Source of the DNA: Polaromonas sp. CG_9.7
GTDB lineage: Bacteria > Pseudomonadota > Gammaproteobacteria > Burkholderiales > Burkholderiaceae_C
NCBI RefSeq assembly: GCF_015752205.1
Contig: NZ_JADOVG010000005.1
Coordinates: forward strand, 62,001 to 126,000
Direction: 5' to 3'
DNA length: 64,000 nucleotides
This document shows positions 16,579 through 27,267 of the stretch, in pieces; the stretch's first letter is position 1, and every line of letters starts with the position of its first letter. The notes under the pieces are model-generated. The model searched no databases. It had not been told where the DNA came from and worked only from the letters and a program-made list of their open reading frames with translations. Position numbers and translations under genes: made by a program.

Positions 16579-17433
16579 TCAGCGCAGGATCAGCACCGGC
16601 ACCTCGCTGAGCCGCAGCAGCGTGGTCGTCGTGCTGCCGACGATCAACTGGCGAATGCGCGAATGGCCATAGGCGCCCATCACCAGCAGCGAGGCACCCC
16701 GCGCCTTGACAAAGGCTGGCAGCACGTCTTCCGGCTCGCCGGGCAGCAGCGCTATCGACGCCTCAAAACCCGCCGTCGCCAGCGAGTGACAGGCTTCCTC
16801 AAGCTGGCGTTGCGCCTGCATGGTGTCGTCGCCCGCCATCGCCACAATCACCGGCAGGCCCTTGAGCATCGGGCTGCGCGCCACGGTCTCGACAGTCGTG
16901 CGCGACGTCGGGCTGCCGTCAAAGGCGATGACAACCCGCGTGGGCGGCGTAAATGGTGCCCCCGTGACCACCAGCACCGGGCGTTTCACCGAACGGATCA
17001 CGCGCTCAACATGGTGGTCAAGGTGAATCATCGATGTATCGCTGGCACGGTAGTGCTCGCCCAGCACAAACAGGCGCGCGTCCGGCTCCATTTCAAGCAC
17101 GTTGTCGAGCAGTTCGCCATGGCGCAGGCGCACATCAACGGACGCCACGCCGGCCGCCGTGGCGCGCGTCTGGGCATCGGCCAGCATCCGCTTGCCCGCT
17201 TCGAGCGCCACCTTGGCGCGCTGGGCATCGAGCACGCTCAGTTCTTCAAGCAGCGCCTCCTGCGCGCCCAACCCGATGGACCCACTGAAGTCGCTCAGCA
17301 GCGGCCGATCGGCGCGCTCCAGCACATGCAGCAGGTCCAGGGGTGTACCCAGCCGCTGCGCCGACCAGGCGGCCCAGTCGATCACGCAAGCGGTGTTGTC
17401 CAGACCGTCGATGCAGGCATAAACCTTGTTCAT
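16579..17433 (-). CDS. Universal stress protein, tandem Usp domains
   Basis: The 284-residue protein consists of two Usp domains (about 1-145 and 150-284). The second carries the ATP-binding pattern G-x2-G-x9-G-S/T (MGAYGHSRIRQLIVGSTTTT). The first lacks a clear version. Such UspE-like proteins are cytoplasmic stress factors. It lies 38 bp downstream of the SulP gene on the same strand, a common pairing that suggests a shared transcript. Confidence 0.9.
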   Translation of the reverse strand: MNKVYACIDGLDNTACVIDWAAWSAQRLGTPLDLLHVLERADRPLLSDFSGSIGLGAQEALLEELSVLDAQRAKVALEAGKRMLADAQTRATAAGVASVDVRLRHGELLDNVLEMEPDARLFVLGEHYRASDTSMIHLDHHVERVIRSVKRPVLVVTGAPFTPPTRVVIAFDGSPTSRTTVETVARSPMLKGLPVIVAMAGDDTMQAQRQLEEACHSLATAGFEASIALLPGEPEDVLPAFVKARGASLLVMGAYGHSRIRQLIVGSTTTTLLRLSEVPVLILR

Positions 17434-17471
17434 GGAGTGTTCCTTTTGTCCCGTTAATGTGGATGATGCCG

Positions 17472-18956
17472 TCAGTGCATGAGTTTTTCAACAGCACCGG
17501 GTTTGTCGTGAACCGCAAAGCGGTCCATCATCGTCGTACTGGCTTTGTCAAGGCCGAGCACCTCCACCTCGGTGCCTTCGCGCTTGAATTTGAGCACCAC
17601 TTTGTCCAGCGCGCCGACCGCCGTGATGTCCCAGAAGTGGGCGCGGCTCACGTCGATGCAAACTTTTTGCACCGCTTCCCTGAAATCAAAGCTGTTGATG
17701 AAGGTTTCCGACGAGGCAAAGAACACCTGTCCCACCACGCTGTAGGTGCGCAGGCGGCCCTCGGCATCCAGGCGGCGGTCGATGCGCAGCACCTTGCCGA
17801 CCTTGTGTGCAAAGAAAATTCCCGACAGCAGCACGCCGACAAACACACCCTTGGCCAGGTCATGCGTGGACACGGTAATGACCACGGTGGCGATCATCAC
17901 GATTGTTGAACTGGGCGGGTGCTGGCGCAAGTTGCGGATCGAGTCCCAGCTGAAGGTGCCGATGCTGACCATGATCATCACCGCCACCAGCGCTGCCATC
18001 GGAATCTGCTTGACCCAGGGGCCAAGGAACACGATCAGGACCAGCAGCGCAAGCCCTGAGACCAGCGCAGACAGGCGCCCGCGACCGCCCGATTTCACGT
18101 TGATCACCGACTGGCCAATCATGGCGCAGCCGGCCATGCCGCCGATGAAACCGGTGGCGATGTTTGCGACGCCCTGCCCGACGCATTCGCGGTTCTTGTT
18201 GCTGGGGGTGTCGGTCAGCTCGTCAACAATCGAAGCGGTCATCATCGACTCCAGCAAGCCGACGGTCGCCAGCGTGAGGGCATACGGAAAGATGATCTGG
18301 AGCGTTTCCAGCGTCAAAGGCACATCGGGCAGTAAAAAGACCGGCAGACTGTCGGGCAGCTGGCCCATGTCGCCCACGTTACGAATGTCCAGCTTGAGCA
18401 GCATGGCCACGCCGGTCAGCACGACGATGGTGACCAGCGGTGACGGCACCGCCCGGGTGATGTAGGGAAAGCCGTAAATGATGGCCAGGCCCGCCGCCGT
18501 CATTGCATACACCACCCAGCTGACGTTGGTGAGTTCCGGCAGCTGCGCCATGAAGATCAGAATGGCCAGCGCATTGACAAAGCCGGTGATGACCGAGCGC
18601 GAGACAAAACGCATCAGCGCGCCCAGCTTGAGCAAGCCGGCCACGATCTGCAGCACACCGGTCAGCACGGTGGCGGCCAGCAGGTATTGCAAACCATGCT
18701 GCTTGACCAGCAGCACCATCACCAGCGCCATGGCGCCGGTGGCGCCCGAAATCATGCCGGGACGGCCGCCGGTGAAGGCGATGATCACGGCGATGCTGAA
18801 CGACGCATACAGGCCGACCTTGGGATCGACCCCGGCGATGATGGAAAAGGCGATGGCTTCGGGAATCAGGGCCAGCGCGACCACCAGACCGGCCAGCAAA
18901 TCGCCCCGGATATTGGAAAACCAGTCTTGGCGGAGGGATGCGTAAATTGTTTTCAA
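17472..18956 (-). CDS. SulP-family inorganic anion transporter with STAS domain
   Basis: The 494-residue protein has 10-12 hydrophobic spans with SulP signatures ([74 protein letters not shown]) and a short C-terminal STAS domain (about 400-494). SulP proteins carry sulphate or bicarbonate; the substrate cannot be told here. The apparent start is TTG at 18956; no ATG fits, because the conserved N-terminus begins at once. No ribosome-binding site is obvious. Confidence 0.9.
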   Translation of the reverse strand: MKTIYASLRQDWFSNIRGDLLAGLVVALALIPEAIAFSIIAGVDPKVGLYASFSIAVIIAFTGGRPGMISGATGAMALVMVLLVKQHGLQYLLAATVLTGVLQIVAGLLKLGALMRFVSRSVITGFVNALAILIFMAQLPELTNVSWVVYAMTAAGLAIIYGFPYITRAVPSPLVTIVVLTGVAMLLKLDIRNVGDMGQLPDSLPVFLLPDVPLTLETLQIIFPYALTLATVGLLESMMTASIVDELTDTPSNKNRECVGQGVANIATGFIGGMAGCAMIGQSVINVKSGGRGRLSALVSGLALLVLIVFLGPWVKQIPMAALVAVMIMVSIGTFSWDSIRNLRQHPPSSTIVMIATVVITVSTHDLAKGVFVGVLLSGIFFAHKVGKVLRIDRRLDAEGRLRTYSVVGQVFFASSETFINSFDFREAVQKVCIDVSRAHFWDITAVGALDKVVLKFKREGTEVEVLGLDKASTTMMDRFAVHDKPGAVEKLMH

Positions 18957-19277
18957 TGGATAAAAGCGGCGTCAGGCATGACCGGACAACCGTGAGTCAA
19001 AGGGAAATGGAAAATCAGGCAGGACCCGCGAAAAGCGGCCTGACTCGGTGAACATCGGGACGATTTGCGCCCAGGGTGACGACTCAGGGCGGTGTCACCG
19101 AGCAAAAATAGCCACGCGGCAACCCGCTGCCAGGGTAGGAAACCCGGAACGTGGAAAGCGTGGCAATGAATCTTTGCATCGATGCATTTTACCCATGAAG
19201 CCTGCCTGCAAGCCCGGCAGCATGCCGCCGGGCCTGAAATCGCTTCACTTCTGAAGGCGTTTTTTGCGGCAATTCCT
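18957..19277. other. Intergenic region upstream of the SulP gene
   Basis: No gene is supported in these 321 bp. It must hold the SulP promoter and leader (minus strand) and the 3' flank of the AraC gene. Complementary arms CTCGGTGA/TCACCGAG (19044-19051, 19095-19102) and GGTGAC/GTCACC (19075-19080, 19094-19099) could give alternative hairpins in the SulP leader. I do not recognise a known riboswitch. Confidence 0.5.
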
Positions 19278-20141
19278 TCATGCGTCTGCCTGGGCCCGGG
19301 GCCGGGAAAGCGTCCGCGCTTTCGAGAGCGCGCGAGACAAGGCTGACACGTTGGAAAAACCCGAGGCACTGGCCGCCGCCTTGAGGCCCTGGCCCGATTG
19401 GACCGCGCGTTGTGCAATCTGCAGCCGCAACGTATTCAGGTATTTGCCCGGAGGGCTGTTCATGGTGTCCCGAAAGCGCACGGCAAACGCAGTTCGTGAC
19501 ATGCCTGCGTGCTGCGCCAGGGAGTGCAGCGTCCAGTCGTTTTGCGGCGCATCGTGCATGGCCACCAGCGCGCTGGCAATGCGCGGATCGGCCAGTCCGT
19601 TAAACAAGCCGCCATGCGCGGCAGGATGTGCCACCAGATGGCGCAGCAAGGCAATAAAAATAATTTCGCCGACGCGATTGATCAGCGCCCCCTGGCCGCA
19701 GCGCGGCTCGCGCACCTCGCTGCGCACCAGCGCCAGCAGATGCTGCAGCAAGGACTCTTCCGCTGCCAGCGGCACAGCCCGGGGCTGGACAAATTCGGCC
19801 AGCAGCAAGGGCGCCACCGGCCCTTCCAGAAACACCCTGGCCGATATCAGCGGCGCTTGCGCATTGCCGTCCCTCGGCACGAGGTCGTGCGCCTGGTCAC
19901 CACGGCAAATCAAAAAAGCAGGCGCACTGGCCTGCAGGGCGGTGGCCGGTGCTGCGCCCGTTCTTAGCAGTTGCGCCATGCCGTTGCTGATGACATGCAG
20001 ATAAAGCATCGGCACCCCGCAGGCGGCAAAGTGCACATCAGCGGCGCCATCTTTTTGCGGCAATACGGTGGACATTTCGACGCGCGGTGCCAAGCCACGC
20101 AGCAGGGCCGAAAGGCGGTCAGGTTTGACAGGCATATTCAT
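19278..20141 (-). CDS. AraC-family regulator with cupin_6-type N-domain
   Basis: The 287-residue protein has an N-terminal sensory domain (about 10-175) with the pattern of AraC regulators of the cupin_6 group, and a C-terminal HTH (about 185-285: NDWTLHSLAQHAGMSRTAFAVRFRDTMNSPPGKYLNTLRLQIA). The frame opens with TTG at 20153, but ATG at 20141 or 20135 is likelier. It is divergent from the peroxiredoxin-like gene 100 bp away and is the probable regulator of it; the effector is unknown. Confidence 0.87.
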   Translation of the reverse strand: MNMPVKPDRLSALLRGLAPRVEMSTVLPQKDGAADVHFAACGVPMLYLHVISNGMAQLLRTGAAPATALQASAPAFLICRGDQAHDLVPRDGNAQAPLISARVFLEGPVAPLLLAEFVQPRAVPLAAEESLLQHLLALVRSEVREPRCGQGALINRVGEIIFIALLRHLVAHPAAHGGLFNGLADPRIASALVAMHDAPQNDWTLHSLAQHAGMSRTAFAVRFRDTMNSPPGKYLNTLRLQIAQRAVQSGQGLKAAASASGFSNVSALSRALSKARTLSRPRAQADA

Positions 20142-20240
20142 TTTTGTACGCAAGGCAATATTTTATGAACCAATTTTTGCACAGGGTACATAACAATGCC
20201 TGTTCCTTTCCGTTTCCGTCCATCAACCCAGGAAATCTTC

Positions 20241-20789
20241 ATGCGCAGTTCAGCCCTTATGCCCCGTTACCCCGTGCCGGCCCTCAACGTGGCCTTGACG
20301 ACAGGAGGCCGTTTTGTGCTGGGTGCGCAACCCGGAGACAAGTTTGACCTGCTGGTGTTTTACCGTGGGCTGCATTGCCCTATTTGTGCCAAATACCTGC
20401 TGGAACTGGAACGCCTGGTGCCCGAGTTCGCGGCGCGCGGCGTGCAGGTCGTGGCCATCAGCAGCGACGACGAAGACCGTGCCGGGCAAATGGCGGCCAA
20501 GGTCAGCGCCAACGGGTTGAAGCTGGGCTACGGCTTGAGCCTGCGCGCCGCCCGCGAGTGGGGTTTGTACCTCAGCGCCTCGCTGGGAAAAACGTCCATC
20601 GGCATTGATGAGCCAGCCGTGTTCAGCGAGCCGGGTGTGTTTATCGTGCGTCCCGATGGCACGCTGTATTACGGCGCTGTGCAGACCATGCCTTTTGCCC
20701 GGCCACAGTTTCAGGACTTGCTGGGTGCGATGGACTTTGCCATCAGCAAGAACTATCCCGCTCGGGGCGAGTTCACAGGCGAGGTTTGA
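20241..20789 (+). CDS. Peroxiredoxin-like (AhpC/TSA) protein
   Basis: The 182-residue thioredoxin-fold protein has FYRGLHCPICAKYLLELERLVPEFAARGVQVVAISSDD, a C-x2-C active site in the AhpC/TSA position, and the C-terminal VFIVRPDGTLYYGAVQTMPFARP. It is probably a thiol peroxidase or disulphide reductase in the cytoplasm. The ATG at 20241 has AGGAA 7 bp upstream. Its divergent AraC neighbour suggests inducible expression. Confidence 0.85.
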   Translation: MRSSALMPRYPVPALNVALTTGGRFVLGAQPGDKFDLLVFYRGLHCPICAKYLLELERLVPEFAARGVQVVAISSDDEDRAGQMAAKVSANGLKLGYGLSLRAAREWGLYLSASLGKTSIGIDEPAVFSEPGVFIVRPDGTLYYGAVQTMPFARPQFQDLLGAMDFAISKNYPARGEFTGEV

Positions 20790-20868
20790 GCCTGGACTGC
20801 AGGATATCTTTTCAGGCGGCGCCGGCGTTCGGAACAAAAACAAACGGCAGCTGGCTGTTTTTGCGCCC

Positions 20869-21399
20869 TCAGCTCAGCCACTTCTGAAAAAACTGCGCCT
20901 GCCCCATGGCCGGATCGAGCTGGTAGCCGGCAAAGCCAACGCGTTCATACAGCCGGACAGCGCTGGCATTGCCCTGCAGCACTTCGAGCGTCAGCTTGCA
21001 GGCGCCGCGCTTGCGGGAAATTTCCTCCACCAATGCCAGCATCTGCTCACCCACCCGCTGGCCCCGGTGGCTGGCAAGCACCGCCACATCGTGAACATTG
21101 ACCAGCGGCCGGCAGGCAAAGGTCGAAAAGCCTTCGATGCAGTTGACCAGCCCGATGGGCTGACCGCCCTCACCGCCCTCATCGCCTGAAAACGCCAGCA
21201 CGCTGAAGGCCTGCGGCCGCGCGGCGAGTTCTTTCACCAGGTTGGCCTTGGAAAACGCGCTCAGGGCTTCGCCGCCACCGGCCGGGTCCTGCGCATAGGC
21301 GTCGAGCAGATGGACCAGCGCGTCGGCGTGGACCGGATTGCGGTAATCGGCCTGGCAGACATGCAGACGGGATGAAATCGATTGGGTGAAATGGGTCAC
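20869..21399 (-). CDS. GNAT-family N-acetyltransferase
   Basis: The 176-residue protein has the GNAT fold: LVNVHDVAVLASHRGQRVGEQMLALVEEISRKRGACKLTLEVLQGNASAVRLYERVGFAGYQ, with the acetyl-CoA loop HRGQRVG and the typical NxxAxxLYxxxGF. The start codon is GTG. The acceptor is unknown. It is convergent with the peroxiredoxin-like gene. Confidence 0.88.
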   Translation of the reverse strand: MTHFTQSISSRLHVCQADYRNPVHADALVHLLDAYAQDPAGGGEALSAFSKANLVKELAARPQAFSVLAFSGDEGGEGGQPIGLVNCIEGFSTFACRPLVNVHDVAVLASHRGQRVGEQMLALVEEISRKRGACKLTLEVLQGNASAVRLYERVGFAGYQLDPAMGQAQFFQKWLS

Positions 21400-21695
21400 T
21401 GGGCAGTCTTTGGCTGATGGCTGAGGCCTGATTTTAAGGACCGCACGGCCGCCATCCTGGCAAGCGCCTGTGGTGACTGCGGAGCGGCTTTTTTACAGCT
21501 TTTGCTTTACCGGACATTTACCGGCCTATTTCCAGCGCGACACCTGCGCCCGGAGGCTTGCAGGGATAATTATCCAGCGCATGACCTGCCAGAGGCGCCC
21601 GGGCCATTCGCCAGGGCCGGACAGGGCGCCCTCCTTCCTGTAGAAATAAAAATACCGCCGCCAGCGACTTGTCGCCGCATGCAAAAGGACCGCTG

Positions 21696-23075
21696 ATGGA
21701 TACCCGTGTTGAATCCCCGCCCATCCACAGCAACACCCCTCCCGTCAAACGCATGAGCCGCCGCGCACGCCTGATTGGCAGCGTGCTGGCGGTGGCGGTG
21801 CTGGCCGGCACTGGCTGGCTGGCCTGGCACCTGACGCATCCCGATACGCCAGAGGCCGGTGCGGCAGGCGGGCGGCGTGGCGCACCGGCCACCACCGTTG
21901 GCGTGGCGACCGCCGAAAGCACCTCTATTCCGGTCATTCTGGATGCACTGGGCACCGTTACGCCGCAGGCCACCGTCAAGGTTCGGCCACAGGTGTCAGG
22001 GGTGATGGAAAAGGTGCTGTTCAAGGAAGGCCAGATGGTGCGCGCAGGCGAGCTGATGGCCACCATCGACCCGCGCCAGTTCGAGCTGGCGCTGATGCAG
22101 GCCAGCGGCCAGCGCCAGCGTGACGAGGCGCAATTGGCCAGCGCCCGCGTCACGCTGACGCGTTTTCAGACGCTGCTCAAGCAGGACTCGATTGCGCGGC
22201 AGGAAGTCGACACCCAGGCCGCGCTGGTCAGGCAGCTTGAAGGCACGGTGATGATCGACAAGGCCAACGAAGGCGTCGCCCGGCTCAACCTGGGCTATGC
22301 CCGCGTCGTCGCGCCCATCAGCGGACGTGTCGGCTTGCGCACGGTGGATGTCGGCAATGTGGTCAGCAGCAGCGACGCCAACGGCATTGCCCTGATCACG
22401 CAGGTCACCCCGATTGACGTGGTATTCGCCGTTCCGCAAGACCGCGCAGGGGAGTTGCAGCAGTCTGCCGTGTCCGGCCGGTCGATGAAGGTCACGGCGC
22501 TTGACCGGACACGCTCCAGTGCGCTGGACACCGGCGTGTTCACCTCGCTGGACAACCAGGTCGATGTGCAGACCGGCACGGTCAAGGCCAAGGCGCGCTT
22601 TGCCAACGCCCAGCTGGCGCTGTTTCCAAGCCAGTTCGTCAATGTGCAACTGGAGCTGCGAACCATTGAAAACGCTGTCACGGTGCCGGTGGCGGCGCTG
22701 CGCCATGGCAATGCCGGCGATTATGTCTATGTGGTGAATGCGGCCGAGCGCACGGTCAGCCTGCGGCCGGTCCAGCGCGGCCAGGCCACGGCCGACAAGA
22801 TACAGATTGCCTCGGGCCTGAAGGCGGGCGAGCAGGTCATCACCGAAGGCGCCGACCGGCTCAAGGACGGCGCGCCGGTGGTGCTGCCCGGCGACAACCC
22901 CAGGGGCATGAACGGTGCAGGTGCCGGCAAGCGACAGCGTCCGGGCGCACCCGCCGACGGCGCCCGGCCGGGCGCGTCAGCCGCTGGCGATGCAGCAACG
23001 CCAGCGACCCTGCCGGCTTCGGGCGCGGCCAGCGCACCACGCCGCCGCCGCGCGTCTCAAGCCGAGGGCGCATGA
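21696..23075 (+). CDS. mdtA: RND efflux membrane-fusion protein (MdtA-like)
   Basis: The 459-residue periplasmic adaptor has an N-terminal membrane anchor (about 34-53), a lipoyl/hairpin region ([39 protein letters not shown]) and the MdtA-like barrel segment [16 protein letters not shown]. The C-terminal 60 residues are low-complexity Ala/Pro/Arg. It joins the RND pump to the outer-membrane channel. The ATG at 21696 has AAAGGA 7 bp upstream. It overlaps mdtB by 4 bp (ATGA). Confidence 0.92.
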   Translation: MDTRVESPPIHSNTPPVKRMSRRARLIGSVLAVAVLAGTGWLAWHLTHPDTPEAGAAGGRRGAPATTVGVATAESTSIPVILDALGTVTPQATVKVRPQVSGVMEKVLFKEGQMVRAGELMATIDPRQFELALMQASGQRQRDEAQLASARVTLTRFQTLLKQDSIARQEVDTQAALVRQLEGTVMIDKANEGVARLNLGYARVVAPISGRVGLRTVDVGNVVSSSDANGIALITQVTPIDVVFAVPQDRAGELQQSAVSGRSMKVTALDRTRSSALDTGVFTSLDNQVDVQTGTVKAKARFANAQLALFPSQFVNVQLELRTIENAVTVPVAALRHGNAGDYVYVVNAAERTVSLRPVQRGQATADKIQIASGLKAGEQVITEGADRLKDGAPVVLPGDNPRGMNGAGAGKRQRPGAPADGARPGASAAGDAATPATLPASGAASAPRRRRASQAEGA

Positions 23076-26000
23076 ACCCGCGCGCGCCAGCCAGTGCGCC
23101 GGATGTTCCCCCCGGCGATGGCGGACCTGACGGCCAGCGGGATGACATTGGGCCTTCGGCCGCCTTTGGCGACAACGCGCCCGCCTCGACGCTGAGCCCG
23201 TCCCGGCCCTTCATCATGCGGCCGGTGGCCACCGCGCTCTTGATGCTGGCCATCGTGCTGGCGGGCCTGGTCGGCTTCAGGCTGCTGCCGCTGTCGGCGC
23301 TGCCGCAGGTCGACTACCCGACCATCCAGGTCCAGACGCTCTACCCCGGCGCCAGCCCCGAAGTGATGGCGCAAACCGTCACCGCGCCGCTGGAGCGCCA
23401 GCTGGGCCAGATGGCCGGCCTGTCCCGCATGAGCTCGACCAGCACGGCGGGCGTGTCCATCGTCACATTGCAGTTCGGACTGGGGCTGGCACTGGACGTT
23501 GCCGAGCAGCAGGTGCAGGCGGCCATCAACGCCAGCGGCTCGCTGCTGCCGGCCGACCTGCCGGCGCCGCCGGTGTATGCCAAGGTCAATCCCGCCGATG
23601 CGCCGGTGCTCACGCTGGCCATCACCTCCGACACGCTGCCGCTGACCGAGGTGCAGAACATCGTCAACACCCGGCTGGCGCTGAAGATCAGCCAGGTGAG
23701 CGGTGTCGGGCTGGTGGCCCTCAGCGGCGGCCAGCGCCCGGCCGTGCGCATCCAGGCCGACACCCGGGCGCTGGCCTCGTATGGCCTGGGGCTCGACGCG
23801 CTGCGCACGGCGATCAGCGCCGCCAACGCCAATGGCGCAAAAGGCAGCATCGACGGCCCGACGCGCTCGTATTCGATCAACTCCAATGACCAGTTGCTGG
23901 CTGCGCAGGACTACCAAAAGCTCATCATTGCCTACCGCAACGGCGCGGCGGTGCGGGTGTCCGACGTGGCGCGGGTGGTCGAAAGCGCCGAGAACACCCA
24001 GCTGGGCGCCTGGGCCAGCATCGCCTGCACACCGAATGCTCCTGCGGCCTTAAAAAATCAGGAAGATTGCCTCGGAACGCCGGGCCAGCGGATGGTTCCC
24101 GCTATTATTTTAAATGTTCAGCGCCAACCCGGCGCGAATGTGATTGCCACGGTGGACGCCATCAAGGCGCGCCTGCCCGAGTTGCAGGCCGGCCTGCCAA
24201 CCTCGATGCGCGTCGATGTGCTGAGCGACCGCACCACCGGCATCCGGGCTTCGGTGCTGCATGTCGAGATCGAGTTGCTGCTGGCGGTGCTGATGGTGGT
24301 GCTGGTGATCTTTGCCTTTTTGCACAACCTGCGCGCCACGGTGATCGCCAGCCTGTCGGTGCCGATCTCGCTCATCGGCACCTGCGGCGCAATGTATTTG
24401 CTCGGCTACAGCCTGAACAACCTGAGCCTGATGGCATTGACGATTGCCACCGGCTTCGTGGTGGATGACGCCATCGTCATGATCGAGAACATCTCGCGCT
24501 ACATCGAGGAAGGCGAAAAGCCGATGCTCGCCGCGCTCAAGGGCGCGAAGCAGATTGGCTTCACGATCATCTCGCTGACCGTGTCGCTGATTGCCGTGCT
24601 GATTCCGCTGCTGTTCATGGGCGACGTGGTCGGCCGGCTGTTCCGTGAATTCGCCATCACGCTGGCCATCACGATCTTGATTTCGGCCGTCGTTTCGCTG
24701 ACTTTGGTGCCGATGATGTCAGCGCGCTGGCTGAAAGCAGAACCCAAAAAGGTTGAAAACCGCCAGGACAACTCCATCGGCGCACGCTTTCAGCGCTTCT
24801 TTGACAACGTCATCGTCCGCTACGACCAGTCGCTCACCTGGGTGCTCAGGCACCAGGGCGCGACGCTGGTGGTGGCGCTGGCGACCTTGGTGCTGACCGT
24901 GCTGCTGTATGTCTTGATTCCCAAAGGCCTGTTCCCGACGCAGGACACCGGCCAGTTGCAGGCGCGCGTCGAAACCGCCCTGTCGGTGTCGTATGCGCGC
25001 ATGTCGGAGCTGCAGCAGGCAGCGGCGCGCGAGATTTTGAAGGACCCGGACGTTGAGGCGCTGAGTTCCTTCATCGGCGTCGATGCGGCCAACAACACCA
25101 TGCTGCACACCGGCCGCATGCTGATCAACCTGAAAAAAGAGCGCATCGGCAGCCAGCAGGAAACCATGGACCGGCTGCGCCAGCGCGCCAGCCAGGTCGC
25201 CGGCGTGACGCTGTACCTGCAGCCGACGCAGGATCTGACGATTGACGCCGAGACCGGTCCGACGCAGTTCCGCGTGTCGATGGAAGGCGCGAGCAACGCC
25301 GTGGTGGTGCAGTGGGCCAACCAGCTGGCCGAGCGCATGGCGCTGTCCACCAGCCTGCGCAATGTGGTGTCGGACGCCGGCGCGCAGGGCACGGCGGCTT
25401 TCATCAACGTGGACCGCGACACGGCGTCGCGCCTGGGCATTTCCGCTTCGGTGATTGACGATGCGCTGTACAACGCGTTTGGCCAGCGCATTGTCTCGAC
25501 GATCTTCACCGAAACCAACCAGTACCGGGTGATTCTCGAAGCGCTGCCGGATGCGCGTGCCACGCCGGCATCGCTGGGCAACCTGCCTTTGAAAACCAGT
25601 GCGGGCACGACCACGCCTCTAGCGTCGATTGCCACCATTTCCGAGCAGCCCGCGCCGCTGCAGATCACCCACGTCGCCCAGTTCCCGGCAACGACGCTGG
25701 GCTTTGACACCGCGCCTGGCGTGTCGCTCGGCAAGGCGGTCGACGAGATCCGGCAGGCGGCCAGGGACATCGCCCTGCCGTCGAGCGTGACGATGACGTT
25801 TTTGGGCGCGGCGGGGGCTTACCAGTCGTCGCTTTCCAGCCAGTTGTGGCTGATTTTGGCGGCGGTGGTTTGCGTGTACATCGTGCTGGGCGTGCTGTAT
25901 GAAAGCTATGTGCACCCGATGACGATTCTCTCGACGCTGCCATCGGCGGGCGTGGGGGCGCTGCTGATGCTGATGCTGAGCGGCTCTCCCCTGGGAGTGA

Positions 26001-26368
26001 TTGGCATCATCGGCATCATTTTGTTGATTGGCATTGTAAAAAAGAACGCCATCATGATGATCGACTTTGCGATTGACGCCGAGCGCAACGAGGGCAAGTC
26101 GCCGCAGGAGGCGATTCACCAGGCGGCGCTGCTGCGCTTTCGGCCGATTTTGATGACGACGCTGGCGGCGCTGTTTGCGGCGGTGCCGTTGATGCTGGGG
26201 TTTGGCGAGGGGGCGGAGTTGCGGCGGCCGCTGGGACTGGCGATTTTTGGCGGTTTGATCGTCAGCCAGGTGTTGACGCTGTTCACGACGCCCGTTATCT
26301 ATCTGGCGTTTGACCGGCTGGGGCGGCGGTTTGGGCGCAAGGAGCGGGTGGATGCTGCTGTTGCCTGA
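23072..26368 (+). CDS. mdtB: RND efflux pump subunit, MdtB-like, with extra loop
   Basis: The 1098-residue inner-membrane pump subunit has twelve spans in the RND layout and the proton-relay Asp pair D465-D466 ([16 protein letters not shown]). It pairs with MdtC to form a heterotrimer that expels drugs or bile-salt-like compounds. Two features are odd. It has about 48 residues before the first span (family norm about 12). It also has about 24 extra residues (316-342) with two cysteines (C319, C333) between GAWA and [14 protein letters not shown]. That stretch has rarer, AT-rich codons (TTA AAA AAT) unlike the rest. Confidence 0.93.
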   Translation: MNPRAPASAPDVPPGDGGPDGQRDDIGPSAAFGDNAPASTLSPSRPFIMRPVATALLMLAIVLAGLVGFRLLPLSALPQVDYPTIQVQTLYPGASPEVMAQTVTAPLERQLGQMAGLSRMSSTSTAGVSIVTLQFGLGLALDVAEQQVQAAINASGSLLPADLPAPPVYAKVNPADAPVLTLAITSDTLPLTEVQNIVNTRLALKISQVSGVGLVALSGGQRPAVRIQADTRALASYGLGLDALRTAISAANANGAKGSIDGPTRSYSINSNDQLLAAQDYQKLIIAYRNGAAVRVSDVARVVESAENTQLGAWASIACTPNAPAALKNQEDCLGTPGQRMVPAIILNVQRQPGANVIATVDAIKARLPELQAGLPTSMRVDVLSDRTTGIRASVLHVEIELLLAVLMVVLVIFAFLHNLRATVIASLSVPISLIGTCGAMYLLGYSLNNLSLMALTIATGFVVDDAIVMIENISRYIEEGEKPMLAALKGAKQIGFTIISLTVSLIAVLIPLLFMGDVVGRLFREFAITLAITILISAVVSLTLVPMMSARWLKAEPKKVENRQDNSIGARFQRFFDNVIVRYDQSLTWVLRHQGATLVVALATLVLTVLLYVLIPKGLFPTQDTGQLQARVETALSVSYARMSELQQAAAREILKDPDVEALSSFIGVDAANNTMLHTGRMLINLKKERIGSQQETMDRLRQRASQVAGVTLYLQPTQDLTIDAETGPTQFRVSMEGASNAVVVQWANQLAERMALSTSLRNVVSDAGAQGTAAFINVDRDTASRLGISASVIDDALYNAFGQRIVSTIFTETNQYRVILEALPDARATPASLGNLPLKTSAGTTTPLASIATISEQPAPLQITHVAQFPATTLGFDTAPGVSLGKAVDEIRQAARDIALPSSVTMTFLGAAGAYQSSLSSQLWLILAAVVCVYIVLGVLYESYVHPMTILSTLPSAGVGALLMLMLSGSPLGVIGIIGIILLIGIVKKNAIMMIDFAIDAERNEGKSPQEAIHQAALLRFRPILMTTLAALFAAVPLMLGFGEGAELRRPLGLAIFGGLIVSQVLTLFTTPVIYLAFDRLGRRFGRKERVDAAVA

Positions 26369-26415
26369 TTTTCATGCTTTTTATGCGGTTTGCGCATATC
26401 CTGCTTGCGCTGGCA

Positions 26416-26432
26416 GCTCTTTAATTGATAGT
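26416..26432. repeat. 17-bp palindrome family copy (variant)
   Basis: GCTCTTTAATTGATAGT, two arm mismatches, with the flank atatcctgcttgcgctggca that also marks other copies. Confidence 0.5.
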
Positions 26433-26500
26433 GGATTTGGGGCTTCGTCCTTGGCTTGGTTTGGGGTTGATTTGAGGCTGGGTTTACGCTGCGTGGGCCT

Positions 26501-26730
26501 GCTGGCCGGGGGTTGCCCGGCGGCAAGTAACTTTCTTTTGCTTCGCCAAAATAAAGTCACCAAAGAAAAGGCGACCCGGCTGTCCGGGTCCCTGCGCTGC
26601 GCTTCGGGCGACCTGCGCTGCCCCAAAAAAACGGGGGTCGGCGCAAACTCGCTTCACTGCGTTGCGCTCAAACAGCGCGCCGCCCTGATCCCGTTTTTTC
26701 AGGTCATCACAGGCCCAGACAGAACGGGAC
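26501..26730 (+). repeat. Long structured repeat, copy 1
   Basis: This 230-bp element begins GCTGGCCGGGGGTTGCCCGG and contains an 11-bp stem around the loop cttcgc (arms ACTTTCTTTTG / CAAAATAAAGT, one mismatch). It is matched, in reverse orientation and at roughly three of four positions or better by eye, by 27047-27267. I recall similar gttgcccggcggcaagt elements as common in Burkholderiales genomes; that was not searched. Confidence 0.75.
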
Positions 26731-26816
26731 AGGCGGGAAATGAAATCCGAACAGCAGAACAGCCAAACAGCCACCGCGTTCAGGCTTTGGGGAGGCAGAC
26801 AATTCCGATGTCTTCA

Positions 26817-26886
26817 TGTCATGCCGGGCTTGATCCGGCATCCATGAATTCGGGGCCATGGATTGCGGGTCAAGCCCGCAATGACA
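26817..26886. repeat. REP-like double hairpin
   Basis: Two adjacent stem-loops, TGCCGG...CCGGCA (26822-26840) and TTGCGGG tcaag CCCGCAA (26863-26881), are nested in an outer inverted repeat TGTCAT...ATGACA. This is the layout of a widespread proteobacterial extragenic palindromic element; the family name is not known to me. Confidence 0.7.
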
Positions 26887-26936
26887 GACATTTGAAACAG
26901 GCACTTTTGCAATTTCAGCCTCCCTTAGCTCAAGAC

Positions 26937-26953
26937 GCTATTAATTGGATAGC
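26937..26953. repeat. 17-bp palindrome family copy
   Basis: GCTATTAATTGGATAGC, between the long inverted repeats. Confidence 0.7.
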
Positions 26954-27011
26954 TAATTGCACAGTCTTTACGTGCGGAAGTGGCACTATTTATGCACAGA
27001 CACGGGTTCTT

Positions 27012-27041
27012 GCACCCGCACCCGCATCCGCATCCGCTCCC
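27012..27041 (+). repeat. Short hexamer tandem repeat
   Basis: Five units: GCACCC twice, GCATCC twice, GCTCCC once. Confidence 0.7.
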
Positions 27042-27046
27042 GCCAG

Positions 27047-27267
27047 TCCCGTTCTGGCTGGGCCTGTGATGAGCGGCAAAAGCGGGATCAGGGCCGCGCG
27101 CTGTTTGAGCCGCAGGCGAGTTTGCGCGGACCCCCGCTTTTGTCGCTCATTACAGGTTGCCCGTAGCGAAGCGAAGGGACCCAGACAGCCGGGTCGCCTT
27201 TCTTTTGCTTACTTTTCTTTGGCGAAGCAAAGAAAAGTGAGTTGCCGCCGGGCAACCCCCGGCCAGC
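27047..27267 (-). repeat. Long structured repeat, copy 2 (inverted)
   Basis: This is the reverse-orientation partner of 26501-26730. It has a perfect 11-bp stem ACTTTTCTTTG (27211-27221), loop gcgaag, CAAAGAAAAGT (27228-27238), and a second hairpin GTTGCC (27241-27246) / GGCAAC (27251-27256). Compared with copy 1, one stem pair changes C-G to T-A with pairing kept. It ends about 60 bp before the mdtC start, so it forms the mdtC leader. Confidence 0.75.

Noticed and set aside
23057..23917. Long antisense frames over mdtB, mdtC, ftsH, mdc genes and others
   Set aside because: They are typical of GC-rich coding DNA, have no family resemblance and are opposite well-supported genes.
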